From XN24 sp964413755 (GTDB lineage Bacteria; Pseudomonadota; Gammaproteobacteria; Steroidobacterales; XN24), in assembly GCA_964413755.1 (NCBI GenBank), contig CAYPTW010000040.1:1-22764 (forward strand): a DNA stretch of 22,764 bases, written 5' to 3'. The position numbers and the translations under genes were made by a program. This document shows, in pieces, positions 15,631 through 22,764 of the stretch. Within the stretch, counting starts at the first letter, position 1. The number at the start of each line of letters is the position of its first letter. Below the pieces are notes generated by a model, which searched no databases, was not told the DNA's origin, and saw only the letters and a program-made list of their open reading frames with translations.

Positions 15631-17988
15631 ATGTCAGCGCCGAAGAAGACCCCCGTCATCGATTTCCTGGAGAAGCTGGTATTCAGCCAGCGGCCCCTGG
15701 TGATTGCCGTATTTGCCATCGTGACCGCGCTGCTTGCCTGGAGTGCGGTCTCGGGACTGCGCGTCGACGCGGGCTTCAGCAAGCAGCTGCCGCTGCAGCA
15801 CGAATACATGGAGACATTCGTCCAGCACTACGAGGACTTCGGCGGTGCTGACCGGGTGGTGATCGCGCTGGTGGACGAGAGCGGGGACATGTTCAACCCC
15901 GAGTTCTTCCAGGCCCTGCGCCAGGCTACCGATGCCGTGTTCTTCATCCCGGGCGTCGACCGCGCACGCGTCACGTCGATCTTCACGCCGAATGTGCGTT
16001 ACCTGGAGGTGACCGAGGAAGGCATCGAGGCGGGCGACGTCATCCCGGCGGATTTCCAGTACACCCTGTCCGACCTCGAGCGCGTCAAGGAGAACATCCT
16101 CAAGGCGGGCATCGTCGGGCGCCTGGTGGCGAACGACTTCTCCGGCGCGCTCATCAGCGCCCAGCTGCTGGAGATCAATCCCGACACCCAGGAGCGCCTC
16201 GACTACTTCGACGTCGCGAACAAGCTCGAGGAGGAAGTGCGCGCCAAGATCCAGACCGACAACATCAAGGTCAGGATCATCGGCTTCGCCAAGGTGGTCG
16301 GCGACATCAAGGAAGGCGCCAACCGCATCGTCCTGTTCTTCGCCCTGGCGCTGCTGGTGACGACCTTCCTGGTGTTCATCTACAGCCAGTCCATCAAGCT
16401 GACCATCGTGCCGCTGGTGTGCAGCATCTTCGCCGTGATCTGGGAACTCGGGATGCTGCCGCTGCTCGGTTTCGGCATCGACCCGATGGGCCTGCTGGTG
16501 CCGTTCCTGGTGTTCGCCATCGGGGTTTCACACGGCGTGCAGATGATCTCCGGCTATGCTTCAGAAGTGTTCGACGGCGCCGGCCCCGAGGCGGCTGCGC
16601 GCAACACTTTCCGGCGCCTGCTGGTGCCCGGTGGCGTGGCGCTGGCCTCGGACACCATCGGCTTCATCACCATCCTGTTCATCGAGATCCGCATCATCCA
16701 GGAAATGGCGATCATGGCCTCGCTGGGCGTGGCCTGTATCATCCTCACCAACCTGGTGTTGCTGCCGGTCCTGATCAGCTACGTGCAGCCCGACAAGGGC
16801 TACCAGGAGCGCCTGCAGCGACGCGCGCAACAGATGCGCCAGCTGTGGGACGGCCTGGCCAAGGTCTCGACCCGCGGTCCTGCCCTGGTGATCATTGTCA
16901 TCGCCGCCGGGTTGTTCGTGTTCGGTGCCTGGAAGGGCTCCCAGGTGAAGATCGGCGACCTGCACGAGGGCGTACCCGAGCTGCGCCCTGACTCGCGCTA
17001 CAACCTCGACACCAAGGACATCACCAAGCGCTTCTCCATCGGCGTCGACCTGATCAACGTCATCGTCGAGGTGGGCGAGAACGGTTGCATCGATTACCAG
17101 GTGATGGACCTGATCGACCGCTTCGCCTGGCACATGCGCAACGTGGAAGGCGTGCAGACCGTGGTCGCGCTGCCGCAGATCGCGAAGATCGTCACCGCCG
17201 GCTGGAACGAGGGCTATCCGGCCTGGCGCGCCCTGTCGCGCAACGAGCAGGTGCTGGTGCAGGCGCTGGCCCGCGTGGAGACCAGCACCGGGCTTCTCAA
17301 CAGCGACTGCAGCGTGATCCCGGTGATGGTCTACACCGAGGACCACAAGGCAGGCACCATCGAGCGCGTGGTGAACGAGGTGAAAGCCTGGCGCGCCGAG
17401 TTCGAGCCCGAGAACATGGAATTCCGCCTCGCCACCGGTAACGTCGGCGTGATGGCGGCGATGAACGAGGAAGTCGCGGCGGCCCAGTTCCCGATCCTCA
17501 TCTACGTCTTCGGCGCCGTGATCCTGCTGTGCTGGCTCAGTTTCCGTTCCCTGCGCGCGGTGGCGTGCATCGTGATCCCGCTGGCGCTGGTGTCGCTGCT
17601 GGCCTATGCGCTGATGGCCTATCTCGAGATCGGCCTGAAGGTGAATACCCTGCCGGTGGCCGCGCTCGGCGTGGGCATCGGCGTGGACTACGGCATCTAC
17701 ATCTTCAGCCGCTTCCAGCACTTCCTGAAGCAGGGCGACAGCATCGAGCAGGCCTATGCGCGCACCCTGCGCGTCACCGGCAACGCCGTCGTCTTCACCG
17801 GCATCACCCTCGCCATCGGCGTGTTCACCTGGGTGTTCTCGCCGCTGCAGTTCCAGGCCGACATGGGCATCCTGCTCACCTTCATGTTCCTGGTGAACAT
17901 GTTCGGCGCGATCCTGCTGCTGCCGGCGCTGGCGAGCTGGCTGCTCCCCGCGAAGTACCAGCACGAGCGGCCCGAAGAACGGGCCTGA
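15631..17988 (+). CDS. RND/MMPL superfamily transporter
   Basis: 785 aa with the duplicated RND layout. TM1 is at about 22-42, then a large periplasmic loop (43-230), TM2-6 (232-384) with a sterol-sensing-like region, TM7 (418-434), a second periplasmic loop (435-620) and TM8-12 (621-772). TM10 carries Asp686 in GVGIGVDYG, the likely proton-relay residue; the matching position in TM4 is Ser300 in AIGVSHG. The shortness of the loops and SSD-like helices suit the lipid/hydrophobe branch (MMPL, HpnN) rather than AcrB drug pumps. GGAG precedes the ATG, only 3 nt after the previous stop, so it is co-translated with the propeller protein. No membrane-fusion protein gene is adjacent. Substrate and direction are unknown. 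Confidence 0.9.
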   Translation: MSAPKKTPVIDFLEKLVFSQRPLVIAVFAIVTALLAWSAVSGLRVDAGFSKQLPLQHEYMETFVQHYEDFGGADRVVIALVDESGDMFNPEFFQALRQATDAVFFIPGVDRARVTSIFTPNVRYLEVTEEGIEAGDVIPADFQYTLSDLERVKENILKAGIVGRLVANDFSGALISAQLLEINPDTQERLDYFDVANKLEEEVRAKIQTDNIKVRIIGFAKVVGDIKEGANRIVLFFALALLVTTFLVFIYSQSIKLTIVPLVCSIFAVIWELGMLPLLGFGIDPMGLLVPFLVFAIGVSHGVQMISGYASEVFDGAGPEAAARNTFRRLLVPGGVALASDTIGFITILFIEIRIIQEMAIMASLGVACIILTNLVLLPVLISYVQPDKGYQERLQRRAQQMRQLWDGLAKVSTRGPALVIIVIAAGLFVFGAWKGSQVKIGDLHEGVPELRPDSRYNLDTKDITKRFSIGVDLINVIVEVGENGCIDYQVMDLIDRFAWHMRNVEGVQTVVALPQIAKIVTAGWNEGYPAWRALSRNEQVLVQALARVETSTGLLNSDCSVIPVMVYTEDHKAGTIERVVNEVKAWRAEFEPENMEFRLATGNVGVMAAMNEEVAAAQFPILIYVFGAVILLCWLSFRSLRAVACIVIPLALVSLLAYALMAYLEIGLKVNTLPVAALGVGIGVDYGIYIFSRFQHFLKQGDSIEQAYARTLRVTGNAVVFTGITLAIGVFTWVFSPLQFQADMGILLTFMFLVNMFGAILLLPALASWLLPAKYQHERPEERA

Positions 17989-18006
17989 CGGAGCGCGGGT
18001 CGGGAG

Positions 18007-18029
18007 CGCCGAGGGCGGCGCCCTAGGCG
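18007..18029. terminator. Hairpin at the convergent ends of the RND and YdcH-like genes
   Basis: CGCCGAGGGC (18007-18016) pairs with GCCCTAGGCG (18020-18029) with a single mismatch and a 3-nt loop. It overlaps the stop codon of the leftward gene. A likely bidirectional transcript end, without a U-tract. Confidence 0.4.
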
Positions 18030-18241
18030 TTCAGGTCGGGGATGAGCTCGCTCTCGAGCCGGGTAATCAGGTCTTTCAGCATCAGCTTGCGTTTCTTCAG
18101 GCGCTTCAGCTGCAGCTGGTCGACTGCCGGGTCATCGGACAGGCGGGTAATGACGTCGTCCAGGTCGCGGTGCGCGATGCGCAGCTCCTTGAGGCGAGTC
18201 ATGTTGCCGAAGATGTAGGTATCGACCTTGTTGTCGTTCAT
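18023..18241 (-). CDS. YdcH-like small protein (DUF465)
   Basis: 72 aa from ATG 18241. It is almost entirely helical and charged. The core LRIAHRDLDD ... LQLKRLKKRKLMLKD ... LIPDL matches the DUF465 pattern seen in YdcH-type proteins of proteobacteria. It should form a coiled coil or helical hairpin in the cytoplasm; no function is established for the family. An in-frame TTG at 18277 would add 12 residues and overlap the DUF3301 gene, but those residues do not resemble the family and neither start has a clear Shine-Dalgarno. Last gene of the leftward cysQ-DUF3301-ydcH-like run. Confidence 0.8.
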   Translation of the reverse strand: MNDNKVDTYIFGNMTRLKELRIAHRDLDDVITRLSDDPAVDQLQLKRLKKRKLMLKDLITRLESELIPDLNA

Positions 18242-18269
18242 GGTGGCCGTCGTCTGACTGACGCCAAGC

Positions 18270-18586
18270 TTAGCCAAGCCGGCCCGCGGCTGCCAGTCCC
18301 ACCGACACGACTTCTGCCCCGAGCATGACCACGAAGCCCTGCAGCCGGCGGTGGCCGTCGTCCGTGTACTCGAAGCCGTAGGTCCGCTCCAGGCGCAGCC
18401 GGCCGTCGCGGTCGCGCCGCGGCCAGGCGCGCGTGATCGCCACGGTGCCGTCGAGCATCACCAGCCGGAGGCGCGCGCAGGCTTCGCGGGCGGCGCGGTT
18501 GGCGGCCTCGCGCGCTGCCATGTTGGCGTACCAGGCCCAGGCGGCCGCTGCCAGCAGGCCGGCGATCACCGCCATGGACAGGCTGC

Positions 18587-18590
<4 letters not shown>
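18270..18590 (-). CDS. DUF3301 family membrane-anchored protein
   Basis: 106 aa. One N-terminal hydrophobic helix (about 6-22) with Trp and Tyr at its end, then an amphipathic Ala/Arg helix and a beta-rich tail containing RLRLERTYGFEYTDDG, the typical DUF3301 pattern. It should be tethered to the inner membrane with its tail in the cytoplasm. The GTG start at 18590 overlaps the cysQ stop as GTGA; an ATG at 18575 is the alternative. Translational coupling to cysQ is a direct sequence observation. No function is known to me for this family. Confidence 0.78.
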
Positions 18591-19387
<797 letters not shown>

Positions 19388-19415
19388 GGGCCAGGCTCCA
19401 TGAATCAGGGCCGTA

Positions 19416-19421
19416 TATGAT
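19416..19421 (+). promoter_or_regulatory. Candidate -10 element for yrfG
   Basis: TATGAT matches TATAAT at 5 of 6 positions. A start 7 nt downstream would fall about at the yrfG ATG (19430), which has no Shine-Dalgarno, so the message may be leaderless. The surrounding TATATGATA is nearly symmetric and may also serve cysQ leftwards. No convincing -35 is seen. Confidence 0.3.
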
Positions 19422-19429
19422 ACCCGTCC

Positions 19430-20125
19430 ATGGACCTCGTCTCCCGCCAGCCCTTCGACTGGGCGCTGTATGACACCGTGCTGCTCGACATGGACGGCAC
19501 GCTGCTGGACCTGCGCTTCGACAATTACTTCTGGCAGGAGCTGATCCCGGCGCGCTATGCCGACCTGCACGGCCTGCCCCACGCGGAGGCGGTGGCGGTG
19601 CTCGAGCCGCGTTTCGCTGCCGCCCGCGGGCGGCTGGAATGGTATTGCATCGATCACTGGAGCCGGGAGCTGGGGCTGGACATCGCCACCCTGAAGCGGG
19701 AAGCGGAAGATCACATCGATTTCCTGCCCGACGTGCCCCAGTTCCTGCATGCCGTGCGCCGCCTGCACAAGCGGGTGGTGCTGGTCACCAATGCGCACCA
19801 GCGCACCCTCGAGATCAAGCTGCAGCGCACCCGCCTCGACAACTACCTGGACGCGATCTACTCCAGCCACGACCTGGGCCTGCCGAAGGAAGATCACGAC
19901 TTCTGGGCGCGCCTGCGCGAGCGGGAGCCTTTCGAGCCGGGGCGCACCATGCTGGTCGACGACAGCCTGCCGGTGCTGCGCTCGGCGCACGCTTACGGGC
20001 TGGCGCGCGTCATCGCCATACTGCGTCCGGACTCGTCGCGCCCGCCGGGGCCGGCGGGCGAATTCCACGGCGTGCACAGCATCACCGAGCTGCTGCCGCC
20101 CGGGCGGCGCAAGTCCGGGACCTGA
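19430..20125 (+). CDS. yrfG: GMP/IMP nucleotidase YrfG (HAD family)
   Basis: 231 aa. A HAD phosphatase whose N-terminus (DTVLLDMDGTLLDL, nucleophile Asp20, acid/base Asp22) and FDNYFWQEL are close to E. coli YrfG. Motif II Thr120 lies in VTNAH, motif III Lys153 in LPKED, and motif IV Asp177-Asp178 in VDDS. It dephosphorylates purine 5'-mononucleotides in the cytoplasm. The ATG is placed where E. coli YrfG starts, with about 10 extra residues. It is divergent from cysQ and ends only 3 nt from the convergent rhlB, so any terminator must lie inside one of the genes. Confidence 0.92.
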   Translation: MDLVSRQPFDWALYDTVLLDMDGTLLDLRFDNYFWQELIPARYADLHGLPHAEAVAVLEPRFAAARGRLEWYCIDHWSRELGLDIATLKREAEDHIDFLPDVPQFLHAVRRLHKRVVLVTNAHQRTLEIKLQRTRLDNYLDAIYSSHDLGLPKEDHDFWARLREREPFEPGRTMLVDDSLPVLRSAHAYGLARVIAILRPDSSRPPGPAGEFHGVHSITELLPPGRRKSGT

Positions 20126-20128
20126 GCG

Positions 20129-21631
20129 CTATCCCTCCGAGCCGGACGGACCCGACGACGGGCCGGCGTCCGCGCCCTTGCTCTTGCGCCGACGCCGGCG
20201 CCGCTTGCGCGGCGCGCCGTCAGCCGTCGCGGCAGGCTGACCGGCAGCGGTGGCTGGGCCGGGCTGCGGGCCGGTGGCTTGTTGCGCCGGCGGCGAACCT
20301 GCGGCCGCATCCTGTTTCGCTGCGCCTTCGTCGCGGCGCCGACGCGGGCCGCCGCCGTCGCGCGGCTTGCGCTCGCGCGACCTGCCACCGCCGCCCTCGG
20401 GCGGGCGCGAGCCCCACTCGGTGCGCTCCTGGCGACTGCTGCGGCGCGGGCGGGCAATGTCCGGGAGGTTGGCGCGATCGATGGTTGCCACCGGGATCTT
20501 CATCGAGATGTAGTCCTCGATCTCCGGCAGCGTCTGGACGTAGGTCTCGCAGCCGAAGCTGATGGCGTCGCCCGACTCGCCGGCGCGCGCCGTGCGGCCG
20601 ATGCGGTGCACGTAGTCTTCGCGGTCCTGCGGCAGGTCGTAGTTGACCACGTGCGACACGCCCGGGATGTGCAGGCCGCGCGAGCCGACGTCGGTGGTGA
20701 CGAGGATCGCCAGTTCGCCTGCCTGGAAGCGCGCCAGGACTTTCTGCCGCTTCTTCTGCGGCACGTCGCCGGAAATAACCTCGGCGGGGAGATCGTTGGC
20801 CTCGAGGAAGTCGCGCACCCGGTCGGCTTCACGCTTGGTGTTGACGAACACCATGGTGCGCGTGGCCGCCTTCTGGCGCAGCAGCCCGATGAGCAGGGGC
20901 AGCTTCTCGTTATTGGCCGGGAAGTAGATGCACTGGCGCACCTTCTCCGCCGTGACCTGCTCCGGCTCGATGCGCACCAGCGTCGGGTCGTTCATGTGCT
21001 CGTAGGCGAGCTCGAGGACGCGGTGCGACAGGGTGGCGGAGAACACCAGGTTGAGCCGCTCGCCCGGCGGCGGCAGGCGCCGCATGACGTAGCGGATGTC
21101 CTTGATGAAGCCGAGGTCGAACATGCGGTCGGCTTCGTCGAGGATCAGCACCTGCACATGCTGCAGGCCGTAGATGTGCTGCTTGAAGTAGTCGATCAGC
21201 CGGCCGGGCGTGCCGATGAGGACGTCGACGCCGGCCTGGATGTGCGCGCGTTGCTTCTCGTAGTCCGTGCCGCCGTAGGCCAGCCCGAGTACCAGGCCGG
21301 TGTGGGCGCTGAGCAGCTCGGCGTCCTTGTGGATCTGGATCGCCAGCTCGCGCGTCGGCGCCAGGATCAGCGCGCGGGGGTCGGTCAGCTGGCGCGTCGG
21401 CTTGGGCGGGTTGCGCTCGAGATGGGTGAACATCGCGACCAGGAATGCGGCGGTCTTGCCGGTGCCGGTCTGTGCCTGGCCGGCGACATCGCGGCCGTCG
21501 AGCGCGATCGGCAGTGTCTCCGCCTGGATCGGCGTGCACCGGTCGAAGCCTGCGTCGGCGAGTCCCTGCATGACGGATTGGGGCAGGTCCAGCGTCTCGA
21601 AACGCAGCTGAGTGAGCAGTCCTTCTGACAT
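20129..21631 (-). CDS. rhlB: DEAD-box ATP-dependent RNA helicase RhlB
   Basis: 500 aa from ATG 21631. All helicase motifs are present: Q motif (Phe11 to Gln36), AQTGTGKT (53-60), PTRELA (92-97), TPGR (141-144), DEAD (165-168), SAT (198-200), and HRIGRTAR (342-349). The position divergent from trxA-rho is the gammaproteobacterial rhlB place, and MSEGLLTQLRFETLDLP matches the family. RhlB unwinds RNA for the RNase E degradosome. Residues about 390-500 are a low-complexity tail rich in Arg, Gly, Pro and Ala with a final run of Arg/Lys, longer than the E. coli tail. A Shine-Dalgarno (AGGAAG) lies about 12 nt upstream; upstream codons in frame are UTR. Confidence 0.94.
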   Translation of the reverse strand: MSEGLLTQLRFETLDLPQSVMQGLADAGFDRCTPIQAETLPIALDGRDVAGQAQTGTGKTAAFLVAMFTHLERNPPKPTRQLTDPRALILAPTRELAIQIHKDAELLSAHTGLVLGLAYGGTDYEKQRAHIQAGVDVLIGTPGRLIDYFKQHIYGLQHVQVLILDEADRMFDLGFIKDIRYVMRRLPPPGERLNLVFSATLSHRVLELAYEHMNDPTLVRIEPEQVTAEKVRQCIYFPANNEKLPLLIGLLRQKAATRTMVFVNTKREADRVRDFLEANDLPAEVISGDVPQKKRQKVLARFQAGELAILVTTDVGSRGLHIPGVSHVVNYDLPQDREDYVHRIGRTARAGESGDAISFGCETYVQTLPEIEDYISMKIPVATIDRANLPDIARPRRSSRQERTEWGSRPPEGGGGRSRERKPRDGGGPRRRRDEGAAKQDAAAGSPPAQQATGPQPGPATAAGQPAATADGAPRKRRRRRRKSKGADAGPSSGPSGSEG

Positions 21632-21911
21632 TGGTGTTTTTTTCTTCCTGGGAAAAAGGGCTGTTAGGTATTGCAACTCGCCTGAAATCCGGGCCAGAAT
21701 ACAGGCCTGTCGGCTCTGGAAGCCCTTCCGGAGCCCCCCGCGCAAAAGAATTCATAAGCCTTAAGCCGCGAGCGCAGCGACATTGTGCCTCATCGTGCGG
21801 GGCGCGTCACATCCCGTAACTGCGCCGCGTGGACCCGGTTAGGGGTCAAAAATCCCTTATACGAATTTCTCCCGACAATTATTTCCAGCCAGCTTGCGGA
21901 GGCAACCAACC
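21632..21911. promoter_or_regulatory. Divergent rhlB / trxA intergenic region with a 24-nt palindrome
   Basis: The 280-bp gap holds the leaders of both genes. A near-perfect dyad spans 21712-21735: GGCTCTGGAAG, a CC centre, then CTTCCGGAGCC, matching at 10 of 11 positions. On the rightward side, TATACG (21858-21863) is the best -10 candidate for trxA, about 48 nt before the ATG, with a weak -35. On the leftward side, TATTCT just after the palindrome could be a -10 for rhlB. A 5-bp hairpin GACCC/GGGTC is at 21832-21847. No small gene is evident. Confidence 0.35.
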
Positions 21912-22238
21912 ATGAGCGAGCAAATCGTTTACACGAGTGATTCCAGTTTTGACAACGACGTGCTGAAGTCGGAAGTACCGGTGCTGCTGGACTTCTGGGC
22001 CGAATGGTGCGGACCGTGCAAGATGATCGCGCCGATCCTCGACGAGGTGGCCGGCGACTATGCCGGGCGCCTGCGCGTGGCGAAGATCAACATCGATGAA
22101 AACCCGCACACGCCGCCGAAGTTCGGCATCCGCGGGATCCCCACGCTGATGCTGTTCAAGAACGGCTCGGTGGAAGCCCAGAAGGTCGGTGCGCTGAGCA
22201 AGAAGCAGCTCACCGAGTTCCTGGATCAGCATCTGTGA
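21912..22238 (+). CDS. trxA: Thioredoxin TrxA
   Basis: 108 aa, identical in length to E. coli thioredoxin-1 without its Met (108). The redox motif WCGPC is at 32-36 (Cys33 and Cys36), the cis-proline is Pro77 in GIPTLMLF, and the buried Asp27 precedes FWAEW. It reduces protein disulfides in the cytoplasm using thioredoxin reductase. Start at ATG 21912, with GCGGAGG 9 nt upstream. It lies between rhlB and rho, the standard gammaproteobacterial order. A GTG that overlaps its stop (GTGA at 22235) is in frame with rho. Confidence 0.97.
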   Translation: MSEQIVYTSDSSFDNDVLKSEVPVLLDFWAEWCGPCKMIAPILDEVAGDYAGRLRVAKINIDENPHTPPKFGIRGIPTLMLFKNGSVEAQKVGALSKKQLTEFLDQHL

Positions 22239-22303
22239 CAGGCGATCCGGGCGATTCCGCCCCGGGCGCCCAGTCCAATCGCAACTCAGGTCGGAATAAA
22301 GAT

Positions 22304-22764
22304 ATGGCCTCTGACGGCAGCAGAAACGACGGTCCCCAGGGCGGGAACCCGCAAGGCAGTAATCGTGGTCCGCGCGACGGTGGACGAAAGAAGTCGCGAC
22401 GTCGCAAGCCCGGTGGCGGCGGCGGTGGCGGCGGCGGACGCGGCGATCGCCATCATCCGGACATGCTGCCGGACCTGGAAGAAGTCGAGGTCATCTCCCA
22501 GGAGGACCTGGAGCGCACCCGCAACGCGATGAACCTGACCGAGCTCAAACGGCGCCCGGCGCACGAGCTCGTCGCGCTGGCGGAATCCCTGGGCGTGGAG
22601 AACCTGGCCCGCTCGCGCAAGCAGGACATCATCTTCTCCATCCTCAAGGCACACGCGAAGAACGGCGAGGACATCTACGGCGACGGCGTGCTGGAGATCC
22701 TGCAGGACGGCTTCGGCTTCCTGCGCTTCGCCGACGGCTCCTACCTCGCCGGGCCGGACGACAT
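22304..22764 (+). CDS. rho: Transcription termination factor Rho, N-terminal part (3' truncated), with an extension
   Basis: The frame is open to the window end. From residue 76 the protein reads MNLTELK, then ENLARSRKQDIIFSILKAHAKNGEDI and GDGVLEILQDGFGFLR, the Rho N-terminal helical domain and the start of the RNA-binding cold-shock domain. E. coli Rho starts at that MNLTELK (here ATG 22529). Before it lie 75 coding residues: Gly/Asn/Asp-rich, then basic (KKSRRRK), nine glycines, and an acidic LPDLEEVEV segment. GC3 is strongly coding-like across 22430-22528, so the extension is probably translated. ATG 22304 is the chosen start; GTG 22235, overlapping the trxA stop, would add 23 residues. 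Neither has a strong Shine-Dalgarno. Rho is a hexameric RNA-dependent ATPase that ends transcripts. Confidence 0.88.
   Translation, partial: MASDGSRNDGPQGGNPQGSNRGPRDGGRKKSRRRKPGGGGGGGGGRGDRHHPDMLPDLEEVEVISQEDLERTRNAMNLTELKRRPAHELVALAESLGVENLARSRKQDIIFSILKAHAKNGEDIYGDGVLEILQDGFGFLRFADGSYLAGPDD

Noticed and set aside
16561..17964. A 467-codon minus-strand open frame opposite the RND gene
   Set aside because: Asp/His-rich antisense of hydrophobic transmembrane codons; not a protein.
22246..22265. An attenuator hairpin between trxA and rho, as in the E. coli rho leader
   Set aside because: A short stem with a bulge is present, but the region may be coding (in frame with rho from GTG 22235), and no leader peptide or U-tract is visible.

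Overview
The window is a high-GC chromosomal segment of a gammaproteobacterium. The strongest clues are the classical rhlB / trxA-rho neighbourhood at the right end, a full-length PlsB acyltransferase, a YrfG-type GMP/IMP nucleotidase and an otsA/otsB trehalose operon. I cannot assign a genus from sequence alone; a marine or Chromatiales/Xanthomonadales-like lineage is only a guess. There are no rRNA or tRNA genes, CRISPR arrays, phage genes or transposase genes. Genes are tightly packed, with many stop/start overlaps, and several genes use TTG or GTG starts.

Left part (1-4236): the tail of an unidentified protein, a P-loop GTPase with a hydrophobic C-terminal (DUF697-like) region and a small alpha/beta hydrolase run rightwards. 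They are followed by a roughly 390 bp gene-free element made of two inverted, self-complementary arms, which looks like a MITE or structured repeat. Next come a leftward short-chain dehydrogenase and, divergent from it, a small lipoprotein coupled by an ATGA overlap to a SAM methyltransferase.

Trehalose block (4237-8151, minus strand): otsB, a GH15 glycosidase and otsA overlap one another and form one operon for making trehalose-6-phosphate, dephosphorylating it and probably trimming an alpha-glucoside. plsB, the first committed step of phospholipid synthesis, is divergent from it.

Envelope block (10964-17988, plus strand): an exported DUF1302 beta-barrel protein, an exported DUF1329 (LolA-like fold) protein, an exported Asp-box/YCF48-type beta-propeller and an RND/MMPL 12-TM transporter. 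Together they look like an inner-to-outer-membrane system that moves a hydrophobic molecule. The substrate is unknown. This is the most interesting incompletely described system in the window.

Right part (18023-22764): leftward genes for a small YdcH-like (DUF465) protein, a DUF3301 membrane protein and CysQ; a divergent yrfG; a convergent rhlB; then trxA and the start of rho. This Rho has an unusual N-terminal extension rich in Gly, Arg and Lys.
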